The notes under the pieces: generated by a model
What the model was told of the DNA's origin: nothing
Seen by the model: the letters and a program-made list of their open reading frames with translations, nothing else
Databases searched by the model: none
Position numbers and translations under genes: made by a program
Shown: piece by piece, positions 7,879 to 15,666 of the stretch
Numbering within the stretch: position 1 is the stretch's first letter
Layout of the letters: every line of letters starts with the position of its first letter
Assembly: GCA_964516605.1 (NCBI GenBank)
Contig: CAZFAA010000008.1
Coordinates: 1-45,932, forward strand
DNA: 45,932 bases
Source: GCA-2732805 sp964516605
GTDB lineage: Bacteria; Pseudomonadota; Gammaproteobacteria; Coxiellales; Coxiellaceae
Reading direction: 5' to 3'

Positions 7879-8928
7879 CTATAATGTTTCAGTCACTTTC
7901 TGTAGGTTATCTGGTGCATCCGGATTTTTACCGCATTGTACGGCTAACTGCGCTGCCATAGGGTAGAATGCTTGTATACAGAGCAGTGGATCGCAAATAG
8001 GGTGGATACTCTTAGGTAGCGGCAAACTGTGTGAAGCTGATTCGGTTATAATTTTTTGATCGACGCTACCTTGTGGTACCGCAATTAGGGTATTGCCACC
8101 GACATCTTTAATTTTCTTCGACAGAGCTAACATGCTACTTAAACTTTCATCGTTTTGTGTAAACAGTAACGCTGGAAAATCTTTTTTGATGACAGCAAAT
8201 GGGCCATGTAATACTTCAGCGCCACTAAAGGGTTCAGCATGTATGCTCAACGTTTCTTTTAATTTAAGTGCTGCCTCTTGTGCAATTGGATAACCGTAGC
8301 CACGTGCTAAAACCAAGGCGTCGTGGGAATTTTTAAGCGCATTGATTGCTACATCCCAGTTTTGATTAGCTGCTTCATGTAATGCATCCGGAAGTGCTTG
8401 CATGGCATTGAGCAGTTTCTCATTTTTAGATAGCGTAGCAATCAGCTGAATGAGCGCGGTTAATGAGCCAATATAACTTTTCGTCGCAGCCACCGCTTTT
8501 TCAGTGCCAACATGCAAAGGAATCACATAATCAGCTAAATGTGCTAAAGGAGAGTCTACAACATTCACGATGGCAACGGTGATGGCGCCGTTTTTTTGAG
8601 CCTGCTGCATCACTTCACAAATATCTGGGCTTTTGCCTGATTGTGAAATACCAATCACCAAACTGTTTTTGAGTTGCAACATGCTATGATACAGCGTGAC
8701 GGTAGAGGGGGCACTGCTAGCGGTAATTAAACCGAGTTCAGTTTCCAGTAGGTATTTTGCGTAAGTTGCTGCGTGATCAGAGCTACCGCGTGCAATGGTC
8801 ATTGCAAAAGCAGGCTTGTCTTTTGCGACACGTGCGCACAATTCGCTTATGACACTCTTATTTTCTAACCATTGCTTGGCAATACACCCTGGTACTTCAC
8901 GTGCTTCTTGTTCCATTCGTGTTGTCAT
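7879..8928 (-). CDS. SIS-domain sugar isomerase, probable GlcN-6-P deaminase (NagB-II type)
   Basis: This 349 aa protein has two SIS domains and resembles the isomerase half of GlmS without the glutaminase domain. Phosphosugar-binding motifs include ARGSSDHAATYAKY, ISQSGKSPDI and GTEKAVAATKSYI in domain 1, and LARGYGYPIAQEAALKLKET plus GAEVLHGPFAVI in domain 2. Stand-alone proteins of this kind act as glucosamine-6-phosphate deaminases (NagB-II) or related AgaS-type enzymes. Its ATGA start overlaps the kinase stop, and a PIG-L deacetylase follows. In this context the likely reaction is GlcN-6-P to fructose-6-P plus ammonia. The galactosamine-type alternative cannot be excluded. Confidence 0.85.
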   Translation of the reverse strand: MTTRMEQEAREVPGCIAKQWLENKSVISELCARVAKDKPAFAMTIARGSSDHAATYAKYLLETELGLITASSAPSTVTLYHSMLQLKNSLVIGISQSGKSPDICEVMQQAQKNGAITVAIVNVVDSPLAHLADYVIPLHVGTEKAVAATKSYIGSLTALIQLIATLSKNEKLLNAMQALPDALHEAANQNWDVAINALKNSHDALVLARGYGYPIAQEAALKLKETLSIHAEPFSGAEVLHGPFAVIKKDFPALLFTQNDESLSSMLALSKKIKDVGGNTLIAVPQGSVDQKIITESASHSLPLPKSIHPICDPLLCIQAFYPMAAQLAVQCGKNPDAPDNLQKVTETL

Positions 8929-9830
8929 GATAGCAATCCTTGTTGTTGCATATAGTCTTTCAGCATAAAAATAGCGCCTTTAGACGCACCAAATTGTCGC
9001 GCTACAATACGCTTGCGTAAGTCTTCATCAAGCCATGGCTCGATATAGGGTGCGATACCACCAAACAAACAGCAGGGTAATGGTTGCAATGTATTCTTAA
9101 GATGATGATTCAGTGCTAGGCTAATTTCATTAATGGTTGCTGCGGCTTCTTTTATAATTTGTATTGCTATAGGATCTTGTAATGCGACTTGCTCAATGAC
9201 GATAGGAGCCATCGTCGCATAGCGCGTGGATGTCGCATCCAAAGTCCAATCTAACAATTCAGGTAATTGATTATTAAATTTAGCCAATACTGCATCAAAT
9301 AAGCCTGATTTAGGGAGTCTACCATCCACATAATGCAAAGTTAGGCGAATCGCTTGTAAACCCAGCCAGGCACCACTGCCTTCATCACCTTGCGGAAATC
9401 CCCAGCCACCCACTTCTGAAGTATGCCCGCTTTCTATTTGTAGCCCCTTCGTCCCAGTTCCGATGATGATAATAGAGCCATCTTCACCGTTGTGAGCACC
9501 CAAGCATGCGGCATACGCATCAGAGCGTAAGCAAACAGTATGAAAGGGATTAGGGTGCTTCATAAACGTATCATAAGCTGTTTTTATTTCCGTTCCAGCA
9601 AGCGCAAGACCTGCGTGAAAACGGTAATGACTATCTTGCGGGTCGATACCAATTGTTTCTAAAATGTTGGCAAATGTGTTCGTAATAGAATCCCATGCCT
9701 GTTCAGCACTCACTCGAATTTGTGCGGGTCCTCCACGCGCTTCACCCAACAAGTTTCCATCAGCATCTTCAATGCGCATCTTAGTTTTAGTGCCGCCACC
9801 GTCAACACCAATAAAAATATTTTTGATCAT
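8925..9830 (-). CDS. N-acetylglucosamine kinase-like protein (BadF/BadG family)
   Basis: This is an ASKHA-fold kinase of 301 aa. The phosphate-1 motif GVDGGGTKTKMRI is at the N-terminus, GTGTKGLQIESG forms the phosphate-2 region, GGWGFPQGDEGSGAWLG is the typical family block, and an adenosine-site segment LFGGIAPYI is near the end. Such proteins phosphorylate GlcNAc or glucosamine at C6 with ATP. It lies 15 bases after the sugar transporter and overlaps the SIS gene by four bases, which places it as the second step after uptake. Whether it prefers GlcNAc or glucosamine decides where the deacetylase acts and is not visible from the sequence. Confidence 0.88.
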   Translation of the reverse strand: MIKNIFIGVDGGGTKTKMRIEDADGNLLGEARGGPAQIRVSAEQAWDSITNTFANILETIGIDPQDSHYRFHAGLALAGTEIKTAYDTFMKHPNPFHTVCLRSDAYAACLGAHNGEDGSIIIIGTGTKGLQIESGHTSEVGGWGFPQGDEGSGAWLGLQAIRLTLHYVDGRLPKSGLFDAVLAKFNNQLPELLDWTLDATSTRYATMAPIVIEQVALQDPIAIQIIKEAAATINEISLALNHHLKNTLQPLPCCLFGGIAPYIEPWLDEDLRKRIVARQFGASKGAIFMLKDYMQQQGLLS

Positions 9831-9845
9831 ATAATCTCGCTTAAC

Positions 9846-11219
9846 TTATTGAGCACTGGCTTCAAAGTCCATTTCAATTTTTTCCAGTGTTTGATTTTTA
9901 GTTTCTGGCAATATAAAAGCAGCCAGTAAAAAGTACAGTATTGTACACGCGCCGCATAACCAGAATACACTTTGGTAACCAGAGTGATGCACCAATATCA
10001 GAAAAATAGAGGCCAATATAGCAGATACGGTAGAGTTCACAAAAAGGCAAATAGCCATACCCTTACTGCGAATAGCCATCGGCAATAATTCAGACAGAGC
10101 AAGCCATACGACAACCCCTGGACCAATGGCGAAAAATAGAATATAGACAAATAAGCCTAAGCTTAATAAGCCACCTTTTAATGGACTGTTAGGCATCAAG
10201 CATAAGAAACCCAGAAAAAACAAAGCTAACATGGTACCGGCTGTTCCGATCATCAGTAGCGGTTTACGACCTACTTTGTCAATAAGTGGCAAGGCAATAA
10301 TAGTCACAACAAAGTTAATTAATCCTACTCCAACACTCCCTAGCATGGAGATAAAATTACTATTAAGACCTGTGGTATGGAGAATCAATGTACTGAATTG
10401 CAGTATGGAGTTTATGCCTGTTAACTGATTCAAGCAGGCTATAGCCAATGCAATTAAAAAGGGAAACAAGTAGCGGCGCTCGGTCAATTTACTGAAAAAT
10501 TGACCAATACTCAGGTTTGTCTTGCCTAGATGGGATTGCTTCATTTCTTTAATATCAATCTCAGCTTCCTCATCTGAAGAGGTTCTTCTTAGTGCTGCGA
10601 ATGCTTCTTTAGTATAACCCTTTGCATAAAGCCAACGCGGTGATTTAACCAGATAGAAGGAGCCAATAAATAACAAAACTGCGGGAATTAAGACACAAGC
10701 GAACATGCCGCGCCAATTACCAGAATGACCGAAGGCCAGGTCTACAACAAAAGCAAGTAAAATACCGCCTGTTAAAAATAATTGAAATACAGTCACGCTG
10801 CGACCACGAATAGAAGACGGTGCCGCTTCAGTTAGATATAACGGAATAATGATAGTGATAATGCCAATACCAACTCCTTGGATTAATCGAGCTGTTAAAA
10901 TAGTCGCATAACTCTGCGCTAAGACAAGCGCTACAACCCCTATGATAAATATACCACTCGCTACTGAAATCATATTGCGACGTCCAAAGCGGTCTGCAAG
11001 ATATCCTGTAATCAGTGTTGCAATGGCGCCACCACCGAGCACGGCTGCCACAATGGTTGAGAGTTCAAAGTCCGTCATTTGAATACTGCGTTGCATGAAG
11101 AGGAGGGCGCCTGAAATGACACCAATATCGTAGCCATAGAGCATACCGCCAACACCGGCAAATAATATAATAAAGTAAGCAAATGCTTTAATCTTAGGTT
11201 TTGTTTTATTGTCCTGCAT
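9846..11219 (-). CDS. Sugar porter (SP) family MFS transporter
   Basis: This 457 aa, twelve-helix inner-membrane protein belongs to the MFS sugar-porter family (XylE/GalP type), which imports sugars with protons. Family marks are GGMLYGYDIGVISGALLFM in helix 1, ADRFGRR in loop 2-3, VKSPRWLYAKG after helix 6, DKVGRKPLL in loop 8-9 and PETKNQTLEKIE at the C-terminus. It is nine bases after csiV and 15 bases before the sugar kinase. I infer that it brings GlcNAc or glucosamine into the cell, but substrate specificity cannot be read from the motifs. The conserved QLTGIN of helix 7 is present as LNQLTGINSIL. Confidence 0.92.
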   Translation of the reverse strand: MQDNKTKPKIKAFAYFIILFAGVGGMLYGYDIGVISGALLFMQRSIQMTDFELSTIVAAVLGGGAIATLITGYLADRFGRRNMISVASGIFIIGVVALVLAQSYATILTARLIQGVGIGIITIIIPLYLTEAAPSSIRGRSVTVFQLFLTGGILLAFVVDLAFGHSGNWRGMFACVLIPAVLLFIGSFYLVKSPRWLYAKGYTKEAFAALRRTSSDEEAEIDIKEMKQSHLGKTNLSIGQFFSKLTERRYLFPFLIALAIACLNQLTGINSILQFSTLILHTTGLNSNFISMLGSVGVGLINFVVTIIALPLIDKVGRKPLLMIGTAGTMLALFFLGFLCLMPNSPLKGGLLSLGLFVYILFFAIGPGVVVWLALSELLPMAIRSKGMAICLFVNSTVSAILASIFLILVHHSGYQSVFWLCGACTILYFLLAAFILPETKNQTLEKIEMDFEASAQ

Positions 11220-11228
11220 ATTGAGCTC

Positions 11229-11954
11229 CTATTCTTGGGTGTGGTGTGAACTGCCAACTTGAGTAATGTTTATCAGTATGCCGTACAAAGGATGACTAAT
11301 ATAATTTAATTCATCACTGCGCATGCGTCGGGATTCATTCAATTTAAAGTAAACTAAAGGCGCATCTATTTTTGCAAAATTTCGTGTGGTACTGAGTTCT
11401 TGAATTTGGCGTATTGGTGCTGCAAAAGCAAAATGATAAGACGAATTAATGTAACGTAATCGATTTAAATGCAATAAGCCGTCAACTTGCCAATGTGCTG
11501 CCTGATTATAGGAGGCGTTGCCATCCGTATTCTCGGCAATAGCGCGACCTTCTTCTGAGTAACCGGTTCCACCGAAAACATGAATCCATCCTGAAGAACG
11601 CGATTCGCTGATCGGTTGGTACCAGGCGATATGCAACATCACATTGTAACCTGGGGTTTTGCTCAGGGTATTAGCAACCCTATTCAAGGTAAAGTTTGAA
11701 TTATCTAATAAGTAGTAACTTGCGATATGAGATCCTGAAACAGAACGATCATCAAGTAGTGGTTTAAGTGTAATAGCACCTGAAGAATCAATTCCAGGGT
11801 TAGTAATAATGGGCCAGTTTTCGCTATTTAGACCCGCGGCATTGCTATGTGAGAATGCAATCAACTCTACTTTGTAGCGTTGAGGTTCTGCCATAGTTGG
11901 CACACACAGCGCCAGCGTTAGTAACAGCGTCATACCACGTAGAAAATAAGTCAT
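11229..11954 (-). CDS. csiV: CsiV-family periplasmic protein
   Basis: CsiV is a periplasmic peptidoglycan-binding protein, known from Vibrio cholerae as needed for survival with D-amino acids. Here an N-terminal signal peptide (hydrophobic core LLLTLALCVPT, likely cleavage after MAE or close by) precedes the family start YKVELIAFSHSN, where other members have a Val/Ile-rich VEVIVF-type strand. The central LLHIAWYQP and VDGLLHLNRLRYINSS blocks also fit. The start at 11954 has AAGGATGA upstream; the frame is open to 12002. The gene heads the amino-sugar operon with a nine-base gap to the transporter, which links wall binding to amino-sugar uptake by context. Family assignment is good but not certain. 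Confidence 0.75.
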   Translation of the reverse strand: MTYFLRGMTLLLTLALCVPTMAEPQRYKVELIAFSHSNAAGLNSENWPIITNPGIDSSGAITLKPLLDDRSVSGSHIASYYLLDNSNFTLNRVANTLSKTPGYNVMLHIAWYQPISESRSSGWIHVFGGTGYSEEGRAIAENTDGNASYNQAAHWQVDGLLHLNRLRYINSSYHFAFAAPIRQIQELSTTRNFAKIDAPLVYFKLNESRRMRSDELNYISHPLYGILINITQVGSSHHTQE

Positions 11955-12230
11955 TCCGTCATCCTTCAGTCTGTGTTTGACTACAGGGCATTCTACAATC
12001 ACAGCCTTTGACTAGCAACTGGTCATCACGATCTCGATATAATATTTCTGTACACAACGTTCAGGCATCCTCTTGATTGCTATCATGTTAACGCGGCATG
12101 CGCGATGAAGTTTTATCTTTTATGTACTACGCTAACGCTAAATTAAATTACAAAAAAAATGCACAAGGATGTGTCTTAACGGTTTGCCGGATGGAATACT
12201 TCTTCTGTGCCAAGGATGGAGGAAGTGGTT

Positions 12231-13931
12231 ATGTCGAGAAGAGAAGATTTTTTTTTAGCAATGGAAGGTGAATTGCGTGTTCCACCTTTTGATGTACAAG
12301 GTTGTGTTAATGCAACCATCATTCATATTATGGGGTCATCACAAGATCATGTTCCTAGTCTGTATGATTATTTATTTACAGCTACAATGGTCCCACTTGA
12401 TGATTTTGCATTATTAGCCCATTACTTTGAAACACTGCTAATAACTTTAAATGAGATTCATAGAAGCTGCGACACTGATGGTTATCTTTTAAAAAATCTT
12501 TATCTTACATTACTGACTTTGGCGGATGATTTGACGAAAGAGTATAAAGAGTCTTATCCAACATTCGCACAGATTGCCGAGTTTTTGGCAAATAAATTTC
12601 AAAAAAATCATAATCAACTTAAGCGGATCTCTAGCCAAACATTAAATGACCAAGATAAAGCAGAGCAGAAGACTTTGGTTCGCGATGTGTTTTTAAGGTC
12701 TTTTTCGCAAGATAAATTTAAATTTTATGAACAATTTCATGATGCAATAATGAATCTTGATAAGGCTCTTAATGATGCTTATCAAGCTTACAAGAGAAAA
12801 GCAAGTTGTGCTCCCCACTCTCATACTATAAATTGGCTTCGAAATAGCGCTAAAGATCCTGAAAAAAATCTAAATATACCAGTTGTTACAAACCAAATAA
12901 AAGAACATGACGATTATGTAGAAAAGGTTTGGAGGGAATATTGTGAAAGCGAAGGAGAGTTACTTACAAATCAATGCAAAAAAAATCCATTACTTAAGCC
13001 TTTTTTATGTAAATACTTATATAGCAGTAAAATAGCTTCGATTGATGATGATTATAAAAATGAAGTAGCAAATCTTGTAGATAAAGGATATCCAGAGCAT
13101 CTAATCTCTTCGCTAGATCTGGAGATTAAACAACTTAGGATAGAGAAAATTGATCAATTAGCGTTGTGTAATTATGTTTATAATGAAGAACACACGATAG
13201 CATACCCCCTTCCAGCATTGGTTAGCCTAGGCTCAACTCGTGCAATGAACGAGTCTTTTCCTTCTCATCGCCAGCAGAATATACAATCTACCGCTGAGAT
13301 TATGGCAAAAAGAGCTCGTCATTATCGTATAGCGGGGTATGTTGGTTTTGGATTATTAGCTTGTGTTGGATTAGCAGCTCTTGGTGCTGCAACAGCGGCA
13401 ACACTTGGTTTGGTTCATGTTGCTTGGATTATCCCCACTGTTTATTTTGCATTAGGTGGCGGCATCACTGGGACTGGATTAGTGGGGATTATGTTAAATG
13501 GTCGCTTCGCTAAAGTAGAGCGCAGTTGCCAAAATATAAGTAAAAAAATTACTGGCTTGTTTTTCAATAATCCTTTGTTTTGTCGCCCAGTGCAATCTGT
13601 TATTCATGAGCCTACTAAGAAAGTAGGTGTTTCTCATGCATCAGAGGGTACACTAGCAAGAACTCGTGCAGCAGCACCGCTAGACAGTGCAGCTGCGCCA
13701 GAACAAGAAATTATGCCGGCAGGAAATACAGATGGTGCTGCAGCAGCGGATGAGGCTGCGCCTGCGCCTGCGGGTATAACCTCTGTCAAATCTACATGTG
13801 GGGTGCGCGTTGGGAGTCTACCCCTTCATAGTAGCAGCGACCCTTCTAGTAGTGATGGTACTGACGATGATGATGATACTGATGGAAGCACGCTTCGTCG
13901 TTCCGGCGCTCAGAAAGTGACTACTTTTTAA
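12231..13931 (+). CDS. Large effector-like protein with one membrane hairpin
   Basis: I recognise no known domain. The protein (566 aa from ATG 12231, which has GGAGG eight bases upstream; an earlier in-frame start at 12207 lacks this) has a long charged helical region over residues 1-360. Two adjacent hydrophobic segments rich in Gly and Ala follow at about 366-423, then a low-complexity tail of Ala/Pro stretches and an Asp/Ser-rich block containing five consecutive Asp residues. Codons are AT-rich. The layout (soluble helical part, membrane hairpin, disordered acidic tail) is typical of Legionellales proteins delivered into host membranes by type IV secretion, but I see no decisive secretion signal. 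The gene stands alone between oppositely oriented genes. Confidence 0.7.
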   Translation: MSRREDFFLAMEGELRVPPFDVQGCVNATIIHIMGSSQDHVPSLYDYLFTATMVPLDDFALLAHYFETLLITLNEIHRSCDTDGYLLKNLYLTLLTLADDLTKEYKESYPTFAQIAEFLANKFQKNHNQLKRISSQTLNDQDKAEQKTLVRDVFLRSFSQDKFKFYEQFHDAIMNLDKALNDAYQAYKRKASCAPHSHTINWLRNSAKDPEKNLNIPVVTNQIKEHDDYVEKVWREYCESEGELLTNQCKKNPLLKPFLCKYLYSSKIASIDDDYKNEVANLVDKGYPEHLISSLDLEIKQLRIEKIDQLALCNYVYNEEHTIAYPLPALVSLGSTRAMNESFPSHRQQNIQSTAEIMAKRARHYRIAGYVGFGLLACVGLAALGAATAATLGLVHVAWIIPTVYFALGGGITGTGLVGIMLNGRFAKVERSCQNISKKITGLFFNNPLFCRPVQSVIHEPTKKVGVSHASEGTLARTRAAAPLDSAAAPEQEIMPAGNTDGAAAADEAAPAPAGITSVKSTCGVRVGSLPLHSSSDPSSSDGTDDDDDTDGSTLRRSGAQKVTTF

Positions 13932-13974
13932 GTGCAACACAGCAATTCTCACTGAGGATTGCTGTCTTGGCACT
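13931..13974. terminator. Hairpin between convergent genes
   Basis: Two nested inverted repeats, AGTGC with GCACT and CAGCAAT with ATTGCTG, form one long hairpin. It spans the gap between the effector-like gene and prpD and overlaps the prpD stop codon. There is no T-run on either side, so it may act as an mRNA end-protecting structure or a weak terminator. Confidence 0.4.
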
Positions 13975-15391
13975 AAAAAGTCAGAAAATCCATAACCTCT
14001 CGCAGTGAATGCTGAGCAAAGTTTTTAGAGTCTAAACAAAAATCTATAATCGCTCGCGCTTTATCTTCAGCATAATGATTGGTTACAGCACGTTTGAATT
14101 TTTCGAGCAATAGCGGGATACCCTCGTGTCGACGGCGGCGATGACCAATGGGGTATTCTACTGCAAACTCTTCTGTTTTAGTGCCATCTTTAAATTGAAT
14201 TTGCAACGCATTCGCAATAGAACGCTTATTGGGATCATGGTAATCGGCGCTAAAGCTAGGCTTTTCTGTGACTTGCATTTTATCACGCAATATATCAATG
14301 CGTGGATCCTGTGCTGCCTCGTGCTCATAATCTTCAGCGGTTAAAGTGCCATGGAGCAGGGCGATGGCCACCATGTATTGCAAGCAGTGATCGCGATCAG
14401 CAGGATTATGTAACGGGCCTGATTTGGCGATAATGCGCAGTGCGGCTTCATGCGTTTTAATTGTAATGGATTCAATATCATCAAGTCGATTGATTACTAG
14501 AGGATGTAGCATGATAGCCGCTTCCACGGCTGTTTGCGCATGAAACTCAGCAGGGAACGAAATTTTAAAAAGCACCTGCTCCATGACATAGCTGCCATAG
14601 GGCCTTTGAAATTTGAAATGCTCACCCTTGAAACTCACATCATAAAAGCCCCAGGTTTTGGCGGTCAAAGCGCTGGGGTAACCCATTTCGCCTGCGCGCA
14701 CCATCAAGGCTAAACGCACGGCACGTGAGGTGGCATCTCCAGCAGCCCACGATTTGCGTGAACCGGTATTGGGCGCATGGCGGTACGTTCGTAGGCTTTG
14801 ACCGTCGACGAAGGCCAGTGAAATAGCATCTTGGATCTGTTCACGCGTGAGCCCCAACATGTGTGCGACCACAGCAGTACTGGCGACTTTCACGAGGATA
14901 ACATGATCCAATCCTTTGCGATTAAAGCTGTTTTCAAGAGCGATGATACCTTGAATCTCATGCGCTTTAATCATTGCGGTAAAAATATCCTGCATCGTAA
15001 AAGATTTTTGCTCATTACGTGATAGATAATCTGCTGTCGCCAGTATAGCGCCTAGGTTATCAGACGGATGACCCCATTCTGCAGCGAGCCACGTATCATT
15101 AAAATCAAGCCATCGAATCATCGTGCCAATATTAAAAGCCGCTTGCACAGGATCCAATTCAAAATCCGTTCCAGGAACGCGCGCACCATTTTCAAGTGTA
15201 GCACCCGGTACAACCGGTCCCATTAATTTGGTACAAGCTGGAAATTTTAGCGCCATAAAACCACAAGCGAGTGTATCTAAAAAATCGTAGTAAGCGGTTT
15301 GATACGCTTCGGTGCTCGTGACGTTATAATGCATCACGTAATCACACATATCCTGAATCTCTTGATCATAGGCAGGTCGAATAGTGCTCAT
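13973..15391 (-). CDS. prpD: 2-methylcitrate dehydratase PrpD (MmgE/PrpD family)
   Basis: PrpD dehydrates 2-methylcitrate to 2-methyl-cis-aconitate in the propionate-detoxifying methylcitrate cycle. At 472 aa it is close to the E. coli length (483). Typical segments are YYDFLDTLACGFMAL, the DFNDTWLAAEWGHPSDNL block at about 97-114, GRRRRHEGIP-like GHRRRRHEGIP near 414, and KISFPAEFHAQTAVEAA. No prpB, prpC or acnD is visible in the window, and the neighbours are an MFS exporter (same strand) and an unrelated gene, so the gene is displaced from its usual operon. A general MmgE/PrpD role in the TCA cycle is possible. Confidence 0.93.
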   Translation of the reverse strand: MSTIRPAYDQEIQDMCDYVMHYNVTSTEAYQTAYYDFLDTLACGFMALKFPACTKLMGPVVPGATLENGARVPGTDFELDPVQAAFNIGTMIRWLDFNDTWLAAEWGHPSDNLGAILATADYLSRNEQKSFTMQDIFTAMIKAHEIQGIIALENSFNRKGLDHVILVKVASTAVVAHMLGLTREQIQDAISLAFVDGQSLRTYRHAPNTGSRKSWAAGDATSRAVRLALMVRAGEMGYPSALTAKTWGFYDVSFKGEHFKFQRPYGSYVMEQVLFKISFPAEFHAQTAVEAAIMLHPLVINRLDDIESITIKTHEAALRIIAKSGPLHNPADRDHCLQYMVAIALLHGTLTAEDYEHEAAQDPRIDILRDKMQVTEKPSFSADYHDPNKRSIANALQIQFKDGTKTEEFAVEYPIGHRRRRHEGIPLLLEKFKRAVTNHYAEDKARAIIDFCLDSKNFAQHSLREVMDFLTF

Positions 15392-15453
15392 GGTATCTCC
15401 TTGTTAAGGAGTGCATCATAATCGAATGATTCAAGCGAGTAAATTACTTAACA

Positions 15454-15665
15454 GCAATTCCCGGTCGTTAAAAACACTGTTTTTTGGGTTATATTGCATA
15501 CCCTAGTCATGCATGTTGCCCTTATTTTAAACGGGAATTGCTTTCTTTTATTGACGCCCCGCACAAATCAAGTGTGTGCAGGGCGATTAAGAGGGAGAAT
15601 TCCGGTTCTCCCTCTTAATAATCTCCCATTCGGTGGAGATAGGAATTCCCGAACGGGAATTTCGG
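15454..15665. mobile_element. MITE-like insertion with 11-bp direct repeats
   Basis: A non-coding stretch of 212 bases is bounded by perfect direct repeats ATTACTTAACA (15443-15453 and 15666-15676). The right copy includes the stop codon of the MFS gene. Just inside are inverted ends: AATTCCCG-GTCG on the left and, on the opposite strand, AATTCCCG-TTCG on the right. Further internal structure includes AGCAATTCCCG at 15453-15463 pairing with CGGGAATTGCT at 15532-15542, a 14-bp perfect stem at 15586-15599/15606-15619, a smaller stem ATCTCC/GGAGAT at 15621-15640, and AATTCCCG/CGGGAATT at 15644-15661. No transposase ORF is present. It may be a non-autonomous element or a structured RNA or terminator region. 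Confidence 0.5.
15586..15619. terminator. Perfect 14-bp hairpin
   Basis: ATTAAGAGGGAGAA (15586-15599) and its exact complement (15606-15619) flank the loop TTCCGG. It lies downstream of the MFS gene and upstream of prpD on the minus strand. There is no long T-run after it, so it may be a transcript end or an RNA structure carried by the inserted element. Confidence 0.45.
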
Positions 15666-15666
15666 A

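Noticed and set aside
12003..12230. PmrA- or CpxR-type box upstream of the effector-like gene
   Set aside because: A TATAAT is present near 12038 and TTAA-containing words occur, but none fits a direct-repeat regulator consensus with the right spacing.
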